From assembly GCA_014529385.2 (NCBI GenBank), contig CM043967.1:128381182-128445181 (forward strand): a DNA stretch of 64,000 bases, written 5' to 3'. Shown here one piece after another: positions 32,468 through 43,663 of the stretch (its first letter is position 1; each line of letters starts with the position of its first letter). The translations under genes and the position numbers were made by a program. The DNA is from Adiantum capillus-veneris (taxonomy: Eukaryota; Streptophyta; Polypodiopsida; Polypodiales; Pteridaceae). The notes beneath the pieces were generated by a model. That model did no database searches. It was not told where the DNA came from and saw nothing but the letters and a program-made list of their open reading frames with translations.

Positions 32468-33636
32468 ATGAATTCACGCTTTCCAAGTGGAAAGGGGAAA
32501 CTACTTAACATGGATATGAATCTATCCCGAGTGGTCAGTAACTTTTGTATTCTCAATGCAAAGATTATGACCAAGTGGGTGGACTTGTGGACAGTGGCAA
32601 AGTCAAGGTGTTTGCAAGAGAGGGAAGCATGGAAACAAGCACATGGAGGAAGGAGGGCACCCCCAATCACACCTTGCATGTTTCCCAGATCTCATTAGTG
32701 CAGAGTGGATTTATGAGAGAATGACCGAGGCAAAAGCGCGCAGAGAAGACATCACCTACAAAGAATGGGAGTATGCACGAGGCTGCGTACCAAAGGTATA
32801 ATACTCATATACCTAAACCATATTGTAACGCTATTTCTTGAGATTATCTTTAATATGTATTTGATAAATTAATATAGTTTTCTAATTTTTAGTGCCTTTC
32901 CTTTAACTCTATGTGGTCAAAGGGTCGTCACTTTCGTACGCTCCACATTGACGAGCATAGAATCATGGGCAACTTTGACACAGACAGTGATGAAGCCAGG
33001 TACTGTGGAACTATTGAAAGGATACTAAAGGTTAATTTTAGAACCTTTCATACCTTCATCTTTGACTGCAAGTGGTTTTCAAATGTGTCTAGACGACATG
33101 AGAATGGCCTCTACATGGTGGACTCTAGTGTGTATGACACAGGGAGGTATGACAATTTAGTTTTACCGTGCAATTGTGAGCAAGTGAGTGACATGTACCT
33201 TTTTTATTCTTATTTTCTTGTAGCGTTAGTTATACCAATGTTACTCACTTTGAGATTCTATTTTATAGGTCATCTATATCCTAGTAATCCACCAACCAAA
33301 ACTATGGTTCGTAATCCCCATAACACCTTGAGGGAGAACCATTTTTTCCACTAATGAAGTGGACACTATCTTTGACCCTCTTCCACCTCCGACTTTGGAT
33401 GAGGTGGAAACAGAGGAGAGGGAGGTCGATGAATCAAGTCCGGCGGCAGAGCAAGTATTAGCAAGGATGATTGTCATGATCATGAAGATGATGAGATGGA
33501 GGACGACGAACTATAAGATGATGAAGGAAATGCATCCACAAATGAAAATTTCGTTACTCTCTTTATTGATTTAGGAGCCATGGGCTTAGAATTTGACGAT
33601 GCCTCATGTAGAGATCTTTTGGAAGATGATTCATAA
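32468..33636 (+). pseudogene. CACTA transposon TNP2-type transposase, C-terminal fragment (right arm)
   Basis: Plus-strand mirror of 8,649-9,815. The first exon-like ORF starts at 32,468 and shifts frame near 32,660. The second ORF, 32,911-33,354, shows a pattern typical of DUF4216: a Tyr/Gly start (YCGTIERIL), FHTFIFDCKWF, then LPCNCEQV. Splicing out a GT...AG intron at 33,184-33,268 would join CEQ to VIYI, consistent with the EQVFY motif of that domain. After a stop near 33,330 an acidic tail is still readable to TAA at 33,634-33,636, where CACTA transposases also tend to be acidic. Upstream catalytic parts are missing. Confidence 0.62.
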
Positions 33637-33804
33637 ACATTCTGCAGTTATGAAGTTTTTTGGTCTCGTGTAATCCATTCATCTCTCTCTCCCTCCTCTT
33701 CCTCTCTTTAGATTTGGGAATATGTTCAATTACGTTAATCAATTGACAGTGATTATTTTAGGTGGAACCAAGTGTAATCTTATATCCCCCCTCCTCCTCA
33801 CCCC

Positions 33805-33862
<58 letters not shown>

Positions 33863-34024
33863 TTCTCTTCTTTTCTAAATTTGAAAATTTTGTACAATAT
33901 TCTTTAATTTTTATTAAGAGCAGGGAAACACCACTATTTGAAGGGGGGAGGGGGGGTTAAGCCAGAATTTAGAAGTTTAGGCGCTAAATTTGGTTGTCAA
34001 ATATAACAGCGGTAGTTTACGCGG
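33637..34024. other. CACTA-side flank with CT microsatellite, no gene
   Basis: Holds a CT-rich microsatellite (about 33,808-33,861), a G-rich run (33,943-33,957) and the motif ATAACAGCGG just before the element A LTR edge at 34,025. No ORF of note. Confidence 0.6.
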
Positions 34025-36695
34025 TGAGCCGGTCCGGGGCGGGCAACAAGAGAGGCGACCTCTAAACACCCCTCAAGGCTCCCGTGCTGCTCAATTGGGG
34101 CTGGGGCAACCACAAGCACAACACAACAACAAACCCACAGCCAAACCCAAACAAGATAGGGGCACCACCTAGTTATGGTATGTGAACTAGGACGCAAGAG
34201 AGATTTTGGCACAACCAAGAAGATGCACCACACAACACACACAAACAACCTCACACCAAGACACACACAAACTGGACCAGAGAGAGCTAGAGCAAAGGGA
34301 AGAGAGAGAGAAAAGGATCTTGCGTAATACCTTATTTGTGACTTGCAAATGGAGATGGTTCGTTATGATGCTATTGTAGAACTTGTATAAAACTCACTCA
34401 ATGCTTAGTGATTGCTAAACATTGCCAAAACACACACACACTGTCTTAGGGTGTGGGAGACCTCTCACCACAATACCCTCTTACAATGGACACAAAACTG
34501 GCAATGAAAAACACACTAAAACACTTTCTAAAATCAAGATCAACTGATAAACTCAAAATACACAAGTCACCTTGAATTCACCAAACCGTATTGCACAAAT
34601 GGAAGGACGAAGATTTGAACGTCGAATCACGCCTTTGAATGCACCAAACCTCAATTTATTGATGATAAAGGAGCATATACAATAGTGGTTTTGAGATTTG
34701 TGAAACTCACGCTCTCTCACTTGCAATGTGTAGCTTGAAAGCTTCTCTCACACCAAGAGTGAAGCTCACAAGTGGTTGCTACACCTAAGTCTCTCCTCGC
34801 GCATAGAGTGTTGGGGTGCTATGTGAGATGTTGGAGGTTGTTTTACAAGAAGGAGAGGGGCCTATTTATAGGTTGGAGACCCCTCATTAAGATTATTGGA
34901 AATCTTAATTTACAAGCTAACAAATCAGGATTATGATTTTTTTGAATATCAAAACATTGCGGGCCTTCTTTGTCTGCTTGAGTCATGGGTGTGGGCTCAA
35001 AAGAAAGCATTATTGATGGTAGATAAGGTGAAAGTAAGTTTTAAAGAAGGGGAGAGGGAGAGAGACGAGAGAGAGAGTTACTATACATGTCTTGAGGTGA
35101 GGTGTCTTTTATGGTTAGGTCAATGCTATTTTGTGTTAGTATGTTAGTCGTTAGTAATCACTAGAAAGTTAATGTTACATTTACAATGGGTAGAGTGAGT
35201 TGATTTGATGAAGGAAGAGGGGTGAATTAAAAGAGAATCATTGAGATGGTGAAGCTTTGAAGAAGCTTGAACTCACCCTTGTGTAGATTGTGGAAAAAAT
35301 GACCGCTTGTCTTCTTCTTCTTCTTCGCTTCTTTACGCCGCCGCCACGGTTGACCACCACGATGAAAAGAGGATTTGTTGATGAAAAATCCTCAATTTGC
35401 AGAAGTTATCATGGTTAAGATGCTGAATTTTAGATATTTTAGGAGAGGTAAATGAAATTGTAACATAGAAGCAATAGAGAGAGACATGGAGAGGGTGTAT
35501 GTATGTAGAGGTTCATAAAAGAACTATAGGGATGAGAGAGAGAAGGGTAATGGTGGAGAGGGTGGGAGAAGCCATGGAAGGTGCAGGTTTGAGTGAGGGA
35601 TTGAGAGAAATATGTGTGTGTGTGTGTGTGTAGAAGTGTGGAAAGAGGTGAGAGAAGACTATGGGCTACTTGTGAGAAAAGTGGGCAGACTGGGGTCCAC
35701 TCAAAAAATCATAGCTCACCGCTGGTAGCTCCAAAAATCATGAAAAAATTTGAGGTGATTATTCAGAGCGTGGGCTACATTTTCCTCTTTTGACCACCGC
35801 TCCAAATTCGGAGTGGAGATAGGTGCCAAAATTCTCACCAAAAAGCCTGTTTTTTATGCCTGCAAAAGTCTTTTAGTGGCCCCCTCCTTTGTTGAATTTG
35901 TACAATGCATCCAAGAGTGAGCCCCTCCTTTGTCATATTATAATACAAAGCATTCAAGTTTCCCTTGACCCATGCATGGAGGAGGATTATTGGTGAAATA
36001 AGAAATATATACATGGTGGGACTAGTGTATGGACTATTCATGGACTTTAGTTCAATGAGCACATGGTGTTAGAATAATGAGTAAAAAATAATAAAAAAAA
36101 TATGGAGGAGTTATGGATATGGAAAGATATTGGAATCGTATGATATGGTCCCTCCTTGAATTATTTTGGGTGAAAAAGGAAAAGGTATGCAAGTAAATAA
36201 TATAATAAAAGTAACCAATGAGTAGAAATCAATTTTTGTTTTCACGAGGGTGAGGGTGAAAATGTGGGAGTGATTTGTATAAAGAAAAATATGAGGTTAG
36301 AGTATGTACATATTGGCAAAAAATATAATTATGGTGTAAGAGGATGAAAGAAGGTGTACATAGGTTTAATAAAACACACACCTAAGTAGAAATATTTAAA
36401 TAAAATACCAAAATAATTATAAAAAATCCCTATATTTAGGCCATATATACAATGAAATATTTACACACAAAGAGGCCATAATATACTTTTATTTTTTTAT
36501 TTTATTTATTTATTTTGGCTCACCTAGCCCAGTGACTAGCTAGCTGAGGGTTTTTAAGAAGATATGGGAAAAGCCCCCTAACTCACACACGCCTATGTAC
36601 AGTGAAATGTCAAGGATAGCCATAGCGTTTGGGTGAATTTGGTAGGGTGGAGTAACTTAGTATGGCAATTATGGAGAGCCGAAAAACGGCTATCA
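34025..36695 (-). repeat. 3' LTR of element A, copy 2 (2,671 bp)
   Basis: Reading on the minus strand it starts TGATAGCCG at 36,695 and ends GGCTCA at 34,025. It matches 5,608-8,272 and 43,664-46,329. Its inner edge adjoins the polypurine tract. Confidence 0.9.
34862..34871 (-). promoter_or_regulatory. TATA box in 3' LTR of element A, copy 2
   Basis: CTATAAATAG on the minus strand, same position in the LTR as in copy 1. Confidence 0.68.
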
Positions 36696-36699
36696 ATAG

Positions 36700-36709
36700 C
36701 CCCCCCCCC
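36700..36709 (-). other. Polypurine tract of element A, copy 2
   Basis: Ten C on the plus strand (G run on the minus strand), a few bases outside the 3' LTR start. Confidence 0.75.
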
Positions 36710-36916
36710 AGGATGATGGTATATTCATGTACCATCATAGAGCATATTTTCCAAAGAGAGTGCTTCAGAGTCCTTGACGAGATCTTCATTGTTTGGCCCC
36801 TCAAAATTTTGGCTGGAGTTACACTCATGCTTCATGTAACAATACTTACATGAGACAGCGGCCTTTGGACAGATCTTTGGTAGATCCTTTGGTAGAAGGC
36901 GACTCAAATAGGGCTT

Positions 36917-38200
36917 CTAGCGATACCCGTTTACCTTCCTGGAGTGCTCTTTACCATTCAAGTCCATAAGCTGATAGTAACTAGAATTGAAAGCCTTCTT
37001 GACTATGTATGGCCCTTGCCATCTAGTTTCAAACTTGGCATCAAAACGATTGTCAAGTCGATTGTCATACCTTAGCACAAGCTCTCCTTCCTTGATGCCT
37101 TTGTCCTTCAGTTTCTTGTCGTGCGTTTCTTTCGCTTGTGTGGCTTTCCTCTTGTAGCACTCGTATGCTGCTTCCCTTTTCCACTCAAGCTCCACTAACG
37201 TAAGAAGTCGATCCATCCATACCTCTTCATCATCTTGTGCTCCTTTGCCATGAAGTCGCATTGTTGGAATGTTGAGCTCGATAGGCTGCAAAGCCTCTTG
37301 ACCATAGACCAAGTGAAATGGTGTGAACTCCGTGGCTTCCCTATATGTGGTTCGATATGCCCACAAGGCACCATCCAAGAAGTCATCCCATAATTTTGTC
37401 TTGTTTTGCACCATCTTTCTAATGATTCCTGCAATGACACCATTAGCCTTCTCCACCAAACCATTTGACTGTGGGTAGTATGGTGTGCTATGACGATGTA
37501 GAATGTGAAGCTCTTCACAAACTTCTGTGAGCAAGCCCTTCCTAAACCCTGGACCATTATCAAAACAATCTCCAAAGGTGTGCCAAATCTGCAACAAATG
37601 TGAGTGTACACAAACTTGCTAACTGTCCTCTCATTCACTCTTGCCACACTTTGAGCTTCCACCCACCTAGTCATATAGTCTACAGCCACTAGAATGTAGA
37701 GTTTACCATTTTTTGTCCTAGGCAGAGGACCCATAGCATCAATGCCCCACTTTTCAAAGGGTCCATTTGCAAGCACTATTTGCCTCGGGCCATGCACCAA
37801 CCTTGTATTTCCATTTATCTGACAATTGTGACAGCTTTTACGCCAATGTTGAACATCCACATGCAAGCTTGGCCAAACATACCCCGCAAGCAAAATCTTC
37901 TTCATAGTTGATTCTTGGGAAAAATGACCACCACATGCCTCTTCATGCAAACCTTTTAGAATGGCTGGAATTTCCTCGATAGTTGGTACTCTTCTGCACA
38001 CTTGATCCCTCCCTCTTTGATAGAGGGAGCCTTCTAGGAAGAGATACATGCTTGCCTTCTTCATGAGTCTCCTCTTCTGAGCCTTCGTGAAGTCTTGTGG
38101 AAACTCACCCTCCAAAATGTAGCCGATAATGGGAGCCAATGACTCCAATCCCTGGTATCTCGGTTGCTTGACTGCTGCTGCCACCATGATGACCTTCACT
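36917..38200 (-). pseudogene. Integrase of element A, copy 2
   Basis: Mostly in one frame with the second RNase H (ORF 37,195-38,538), then 36,917-37,597. The zinc finger keeps GGHF and CHNC, but a Cys in the CKSCHNC context of copy 1 is Arg here (WRKSCHNC). The core shows KWGIDAMGP (first Asp) and, in the second frame, the Glu region GLVEKANGV. The second Asp site near 37,555 (DNGPGF) is split by a one-base loss in a TTT run, which is the only clear break of the integrase frame. The end has a basic segment and GPYIVKKAF. Confidence 0.88.
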
Positions 38201-39348
38201 TCTCTCTCAACACATGTAACTGCTTGTTGTGCAAGTAAATCGGCATCTTCATTTTGTTTCCTCGGAATATGATATAGTTGCACTTCTTCAAACTGATTAA
38301 ACATCTTACGAATGGCATGAACTTTTGTCCTTAAGCTTTCATTCTTGCATGCCCAAATGCCTAAAATCTGTTTAACAATGAGAAGTGCATCTCCCTTTAC
38401 CATGAGACGTTTTATCCCTTGGCCAATGCACATCTTCAAACCATGAAGTAGTGTGTCATATTCTGCTTCATTGTTGCTAGTTGAACCTGGTAGATTGACC
38501 TTCTCTTTCATGACCACCTCTCCACTTGGGTTGAGCAATACTAGCCCTCCCCTACTTTCCCTGTGGCTCGACGAAAAGCTCCATCAAAGAACAAGGTAAA
38601 AGCATTAGGAATACTTTTTGGTGGTGGCAATGGTAGGGTCTTTACTTGAGGCACCTTAATTTCCTTCTCATGTACCCTATAAGTGAGAATCCCTGCCAAT
38701 TGTGCACGCACACTATCTTCTACCTTGAAAGAGTATTGAAACTCTTGCAACTCCATAATCCACTTTGAGATCCTAGTACTAAGATTCATTTGAGATGACA
38801 CCCAAGGGAACAAATTCTCTGCGGTGAGGATTACAAAGGTTTTGGGAGCAAGTAGGATCTAAACTTTCTCACCGCAAACATGAGAGAAAGCATCAGGAGT
38901 TCTGCTTCTGTGTAGTCTCTCTCCAAAGCATTCATGACCCTACTAGCAAAGTAGATGGGTCGCATCCTTGTATTGTGGGGATCTTGTTGTAGCAACACAG
39001 CACCAATTGTTTCTTTCCCAGCACTAGAGCTAACAAAGAATGTGTACTCCCAACAAGGAGGCATGAGTGTTGGTAGCTGACAAAATGGCTTTAATGTTAC
39101 AAAAGTACTCTTCAAGCTCATCAGACCATGCAAATTCTACTCGTTGTGTCAACTTTTGCAAAGGATGAAGCAACTCCGAAGCTAAGTGAATAAAGCGTGA
39201 CATATACTCTACTTTTTGAATGAATGATATGACCTCTTTGAGATTCTTGGGTGAGGGGAGCTCAATAAGAGCCTTTGCCTTTGAAGGATCCACCTCAATG
39301 CCTTTATAAGAAACTTTATGACCAAGCAAGATTACTTCATCCTCACCT
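38201..39348 (-). pseudogene. Native RNase H plus second RNase H of element A, copy 2
   Basis: The second RNase H is open here as the start of ORF 37,195-38,538 (LNPSGEVV, SNNEAEYDTLLHGL, MVKGDALLIVKQ). Its first catalytic segment, LFFDGAFRRATG, is in the preceding ORF 38,541-38,813, separated by a small indel near 38,540-38,560. The native RNase H is in 38,831-39,133 (SAGKETIGAVLLQQD, RDYTEAELLMLSL). Together they show the domain pair more clearly than copy 1 does. Confidence 0.85.
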
Positions 39349-41003
39349 ATATGGCACTTGTCGGGGTTGAGTTGACCTCCCATGTCGTAGAGCTTCTTTA
39401 AACCTTCTTCTACCCTTTGTAGATGCAATGATTTTGAGCTATAAATACAGAAATCATCAATGAACACCCTAATTGACTTTCCAAAGAATGCTTGAAACAC
39501 CATATTCATGAAACGTTGGAATGTTGCAGGAGCATTTGTCAGACCAAATGAATGGCATGACTCTAAAAGCATAACAACCCCAAGGAGTGATAAAGGTTGT
39601 TTTCAATTGATCCTCCAATGCGATACCTATTTGAAAGTAACCCAAGTAGCCATCACACACAGTGTACTTCTCATGACCAGCTACTTCATTTAGTATCTCA
39701 TCCTGAAATGGGAGGGGAAAGTGATCTCTTTTTGTTGCCTCATTAAGTGGACAATAATCCACACACACCCTCCACTTGCCGTTTTTTTTAGGAGTGACAA
39801 CAACGGGAGAGACCCACTCTGAATTCTCCACTGGATAAATGAAACCTGCTGCTAGAAGCTTTCTTACCTCCTTGAGTAGAGCCTGCTCCTTAATGACTCC
39901 TAGCCTTCGTAGCTTTTGAGCCTTAGGTGTGGCCTCTGGCTTCAACTCAATCTTGTGTTTAACAACATCTACTCCACGTACATCGGTGTAGTCTTTAGCA
40001 AAAAGCCTCAGAAATTTTCTTAGCACACATTTGAACTCCTCTCTTTCATCCTTTGTAAGTGTTGTTGATAGCATACCTTCCAGCATCCCTTCATCTTGAG
40101 CACCTTCGTTCTCTTGAGGACCTACCTCCTCCAAGCCTTGACAAGAGCACTCTTGGTTGCTTGGCTTAAACCTTACCCCCATGACTTCGATGGAAGACTC
40201 CTCTTCAGTAATGCTGCTGCTACTTTCTTCTTCTGAAGTGCTATCGGTCCAACCTTCTTCCGTCTCACTTTGAGATGATTCTTCATGGAGCTCCTCTTGG
40301 CGTTGCTCCTTCATGTCAAAGACAACCTTCTTATGATTGTCATTCCTGCAAATTAATTTCCCACTCTCCCAATCCTGCAAAGCTCGCATTTTCATTAGCC
40401 ATGGTCTTCCTAGGATAAATGGATAACCACTTCCCTTGGTCGACATAACATAAAAATCCACTGCCTTCTTAATGCCAAAGGCCTCCACAAAAACGTTTTT
40501 ACAAATTCCTACGCACCTAGCCTTGCTATTGTTTGCCATTTTCACTTTGATTTCAGGTGTCTCATGGATGTGCATGCCTAGTCTTTGCATGAGTCCCTCT
40601 GTCATGATGCAAATTTGTGCACCCCCATCCACTAGACCTTTCCTAACCAATCTCCCTTTGATGTAACAGTCTAGCACCGGTGTAATGTCCTCATTCATTT
40701 CAGCTTGTGCAATTTTTACAACAGGCACACTCTCTTTTACCTTTCTCCTAGTGCTAAGTGCCCTTGTTAAATCCCTCCTAACTTGTGGACATAATGCAAG
40801 AAATTGAGGCCATGAAAATATCAGGACCCTTACCTCTCATGTCTTCCAACAAGTTGTACGGAGCCATACCATGTCCAAGAGGGAAGTCTTGGAGGTTGAT
40901 ACGACGTCGAGTCCTCTTGGTTTCCTTGGTTCCCTTTGCCTTCTTGCCTTGTCCATGGTCACTCTGTGATGTGACTCCTTCTTTCTCTTTACCTTTTCCT
41001 CGG
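39349..41003 (-). pseudogene. pol of element A, copy 2: protease and reverse transcriptase
   Basis: The ORF 39,469-40,728 (419 codons) covers the protease (VDGGAQICIM, FILGRPWL), the acidic linker and RT up to RVMPF. At about 39,546-39,553 a 4 bp duplication (AATG on the plus strand) shifts the frame; RT then continues in 39,030-39,572 with NAPATFQRF and the catalytic FIDD. Unlike copy 1, the VVVTPKKNGKW segment is intact here. So the two copies are broken at different places, and the frameshift in each is a recent event or a sequencing error. Confidence 0.9.
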
Positions 41004-42002
41004 CCACGCTTAATTCCATTGGCTTCCATGTCAACCTCATTTGAATTTGTCACCTCTACCACATGCACATTTGGATCTGGCAAAGGTGGAACTCCTTCTA
41101 CCCCTTGTGGAGGTGGTCTTGGTCCATTTGGCCTTTGTAGAAGCCTTGGTTGTTGACCAGTTCCTTCACCTGCATTCATCACTGGGTAATTCAAGTTAGG
41201 CCTCCCTGGCTCCCCACGGGACCAAGGACAATTATACATCCCATGTCCAGACTCTCCGCAATTCCAACATTGCAAGACTCTCCTAGGTCGTGGATCTCGC
41301 TCTTCAGTCTTCTTTGCTTGTCCCTTTGGACCTACAGCTTGTGCAAGGTGAATTGACAGGCTGCTTAAAGATTCGTTTAACTTCTCAATTACTTCCGTCG
41401 TTACCTCAAGAAGCTCCCTCGATGTTGATGCTTGTGACTTACCTTTGGGTCTAAGACCTTCTATTGGAACCTCCCCTTAAGCACTTGAGTTTCCTATATT
41501 TCTCAGCAGCCCTAGTTTCAGCTGCATCAAAGGTAGCAGGTGCACCCGCCTCAACTTTTACCTTAAGGTCAGGAAAGAGTCCGGCTATGAACCTCTCCTT
41601 CTTTATAAATTCTGCACCATCACCAGGGTTAGCAACATTTCGTATCCATAGAGCCCAAAGACGTAGGAACTCTTGCTTGTACAAGTAGTAGTCATCTAAG
41701 TCTTTTTGCTTATGAGAAACAATGTCTTGCCATAGTTTTTGAGTGTTTTGGGGATCAAAGAAGTATCTCTTGAAACGATTTAAAACTTCTGTGTAATTCC
41801 CCTTAACTTCCTCAGGCAAAGAGTCAAACCAAGTACTAGCATCTTTCCTAAGGACCACCTCAAACATTTCTACACGTTCTTGATCGGTTACTATCCTCTT
41901 GATACGGCAAGACATCTTGAAATTTGCTAAAAATAATTCTGCATCCTCTCCAGGCTCTCCAAAGAAAAGAGGATATCCAGACATTTGGCGTTGGCTCTCC
42001 AT
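41004..42002 (-). pseudogene. gag of element A, copy 2
   Basis: The core is in ORF 41,451-42,002 (183 codons), identical at its start to copy 1. It ends early because the G run near 41,475 has fewer bases than in copy 1. The C-terminal part with the CX2CX4HX4C zinc knuckle (about 41,226-41,270) and the basic tail is open in 40,778-41,275. Between them a readable segment predicts a link of about 60 residues. Confidence 0.88.
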
Positions 42003-42054
42003 TATTATGAAAGATTACAACACGAGTTACAATAAGGGATACAATAGAGATCTA

Positions 42055-43040
42055 GAACCACTCGCCTGCAAATGAAGAAGTGAGAAAATACCACTCTAGG
42101 TTTTTTCTTCAGCTATCCAAGCTTCAATAAGGTCTCGATTTGTTTGATCAAAACAAAAGGTGTAGACTATTGATGAGCTCTAAGAAGGGTTGAAATTCTT
42201 CAAAGCTAAGGCGATAAACAGAAATCTCTAGAACTTCATTTTCTGGATCCAAAAGAGCAACCACGTCCCAAGTGATAAATTGCACTTGCTCTACAATTCC
42301 CAATGCACAAGCGGTTTGTATAAAAACTAGATCTTCATGCTCGTCGAAGGCCGTGAGAAAGTAGCAATTGACTAGGAGCTCCTTTCCTTCGAGTTCACAC
42401 AGTCGGAGTGAGGCAACCTTCTCACAATTTCATAAAGAACATCCTCATCAATTCCAATCAAGTTTGCAAGATTTAAAGACTCCACTTGTGCTACAAAATT
42501 CCTGGACAAAACTCCTTAGGATTATGGTTAAATCATTCAAAAGCATAAAGAGATTTACATGTCTCTATGAACAAAGTGTCATAGAAAGTAGAGAAGGATG
42601 AGAATTTATACAAATTTGCAATCTTCTCTATGCTCTCTTTATTAAGACAAGCTCTGAATAGCTCCCTATCTCCTTTGTTGAAAGCGAAAGGAAGACTATT
42701 AATAAGACGCAAATGAGGGAAAAATTCACCAAATGTGAGTCTATGAAGCATGAACTCTGGCCGCAAGTTTCCTGAAGAGTCTTCCTCAATGGTGAAATGC
42801 ACTCGCCAAACGCCAAATTTCACTCTATTTACCAATCTTAGGGCACACACTAGTTGGATGAATGCGCGGTCTTCCTTAGTGCCCAACAACAAGAGGAAAA
42901 TGGAATCCACGCGTAGGACCTTCCGTCTTAACTTCACCACCCTCTTGTTATGAGGGAGACGCCTTACTACTTGCTCCTACAACTCAATTGGTAATAGAGC
43001 TAGATCTCTAAGGATTGAACTTTCACTGCACACACATTCC
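42055..43040 (-). pseudogene. Upstream ORF of element A with two F-box-like modules
   Basis: The region between leader and gag encodes two similar modules in tandem. Module 1 (about 43,030-42,640) reads LPIEL, a TAG, EQVVRRLPH, then a basic stretch, FIQLVCALRLVNRVKF, RLTFGEF and LINSLPF. Module 2 (about 42,500-42,055) reads DEDVLYEIVRRLPH, FIQTACALGIVEQVQF, RLSFEEF and LINSLPF. The first part of each resembles an F-box (L-P-x-E-L ... R-L-P ... L-R), the Skp1-binding motif of SCF ubiquitin ligases. This is motif reading, not a search. A frameshift near 42,395 and the TAG near 42,979 interrupt the ORF. Only the end of module 2 is seen in copy 1. Such a protein might act on host silencing factors, but that is speculation. 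Confidence 0.5.
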
Positions 43041-43663
43041 CAGTTAGAATAAATGATCGTTTTTTTGTTTCTTGTAACAACTTGGACAAAGAAAAAACAA
43101 ACATACACACTACTTTGCGGGCTGCACTTCATTTTAAAATAAAATGAACACATGTACATCAAAAGAAGTGTGGTAGTTGATGAGAGGTAGAATGACAGGG
43201 TTTGGTGATGCAAGAATTTCTCCTGCTCTTGGGCACCAAACATGAATACCATCGTTGTTGAAAATGGATTTTTCTACTAATTGCAATGTTTATTCTAATG
43301 TGTGGAGTGAAATGGAGGGGAAAACCTCTATTCCTGGACCATTATCCATGGTCTATGCATGACCTAATACTCAAAACAAAACAAAAATATAGACGTCCAA
43401 ACTAAGGTCGTACCTAATCAGAGGAAAAATAAAAGGGTTTACTGAAGCGTTTATCTCGGCCAACCTAAGAGGACCTAAAATCCTAACGAATTACTCGCTG
43501 AAATTGCAACTTAGTACTAACAATTATGTGTACCTTTTGCCTTGCAATGGGAATGAAAGGATCATACAATTCTCGTGATTCATGCAACCTACTTGACTAT
43601 GCTAAAGGTTGAACCTACACACAAAAAGATACACAAGCCTGTTCTCAGTGGGGGCACCAAAAT
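43041..43663 (-). other. Leader of element A copy 2, with possible primer-binding site
   Basis: This is the stretch between the 5' LTR and the upstream ORF. Directly after the LTR (minus strand) comes ATTTTGGTGCCCCCACTGAG; TGGTGCCCCCAC, starting four bases from the LTR end, looks like a tRNA primer-binding site (TGG start), but I could not name the tRNA. An ORF of 91 codons at 42,977-43,252 may be the N-terminal part of the upstream ORF. Otherwise no gene is seen. Confidence 0.5.

Larger units (their letters stand above)
1..42311. repeat. Giant inverted repeat (palindrome), two arms of about 21.1 kb
   Basis: Bases 1-21,140 reappear as the reverse complement of 21,149-42,311. Matching landmarks keep a nearly constant coordinate sum: gag start 310 with 42,002, integrase end 5,386 with 36,917, coiled-coil ORF 10,396 with 31,888, and solo LTR 20,569 with 21,715. 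The sum drifts only from about 42,312 to 42,284, which reflects small indels. The central spacer is about 8 bp (21,141-21,148). The left arm is cut by the window start, so the true palindrome may be longer. The arms differ by scattered SNPs and one-base indels that become dense near the axis. It is either a real inverted duplication or a fold-back read/assembly artefact. Confidence 0.97.
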
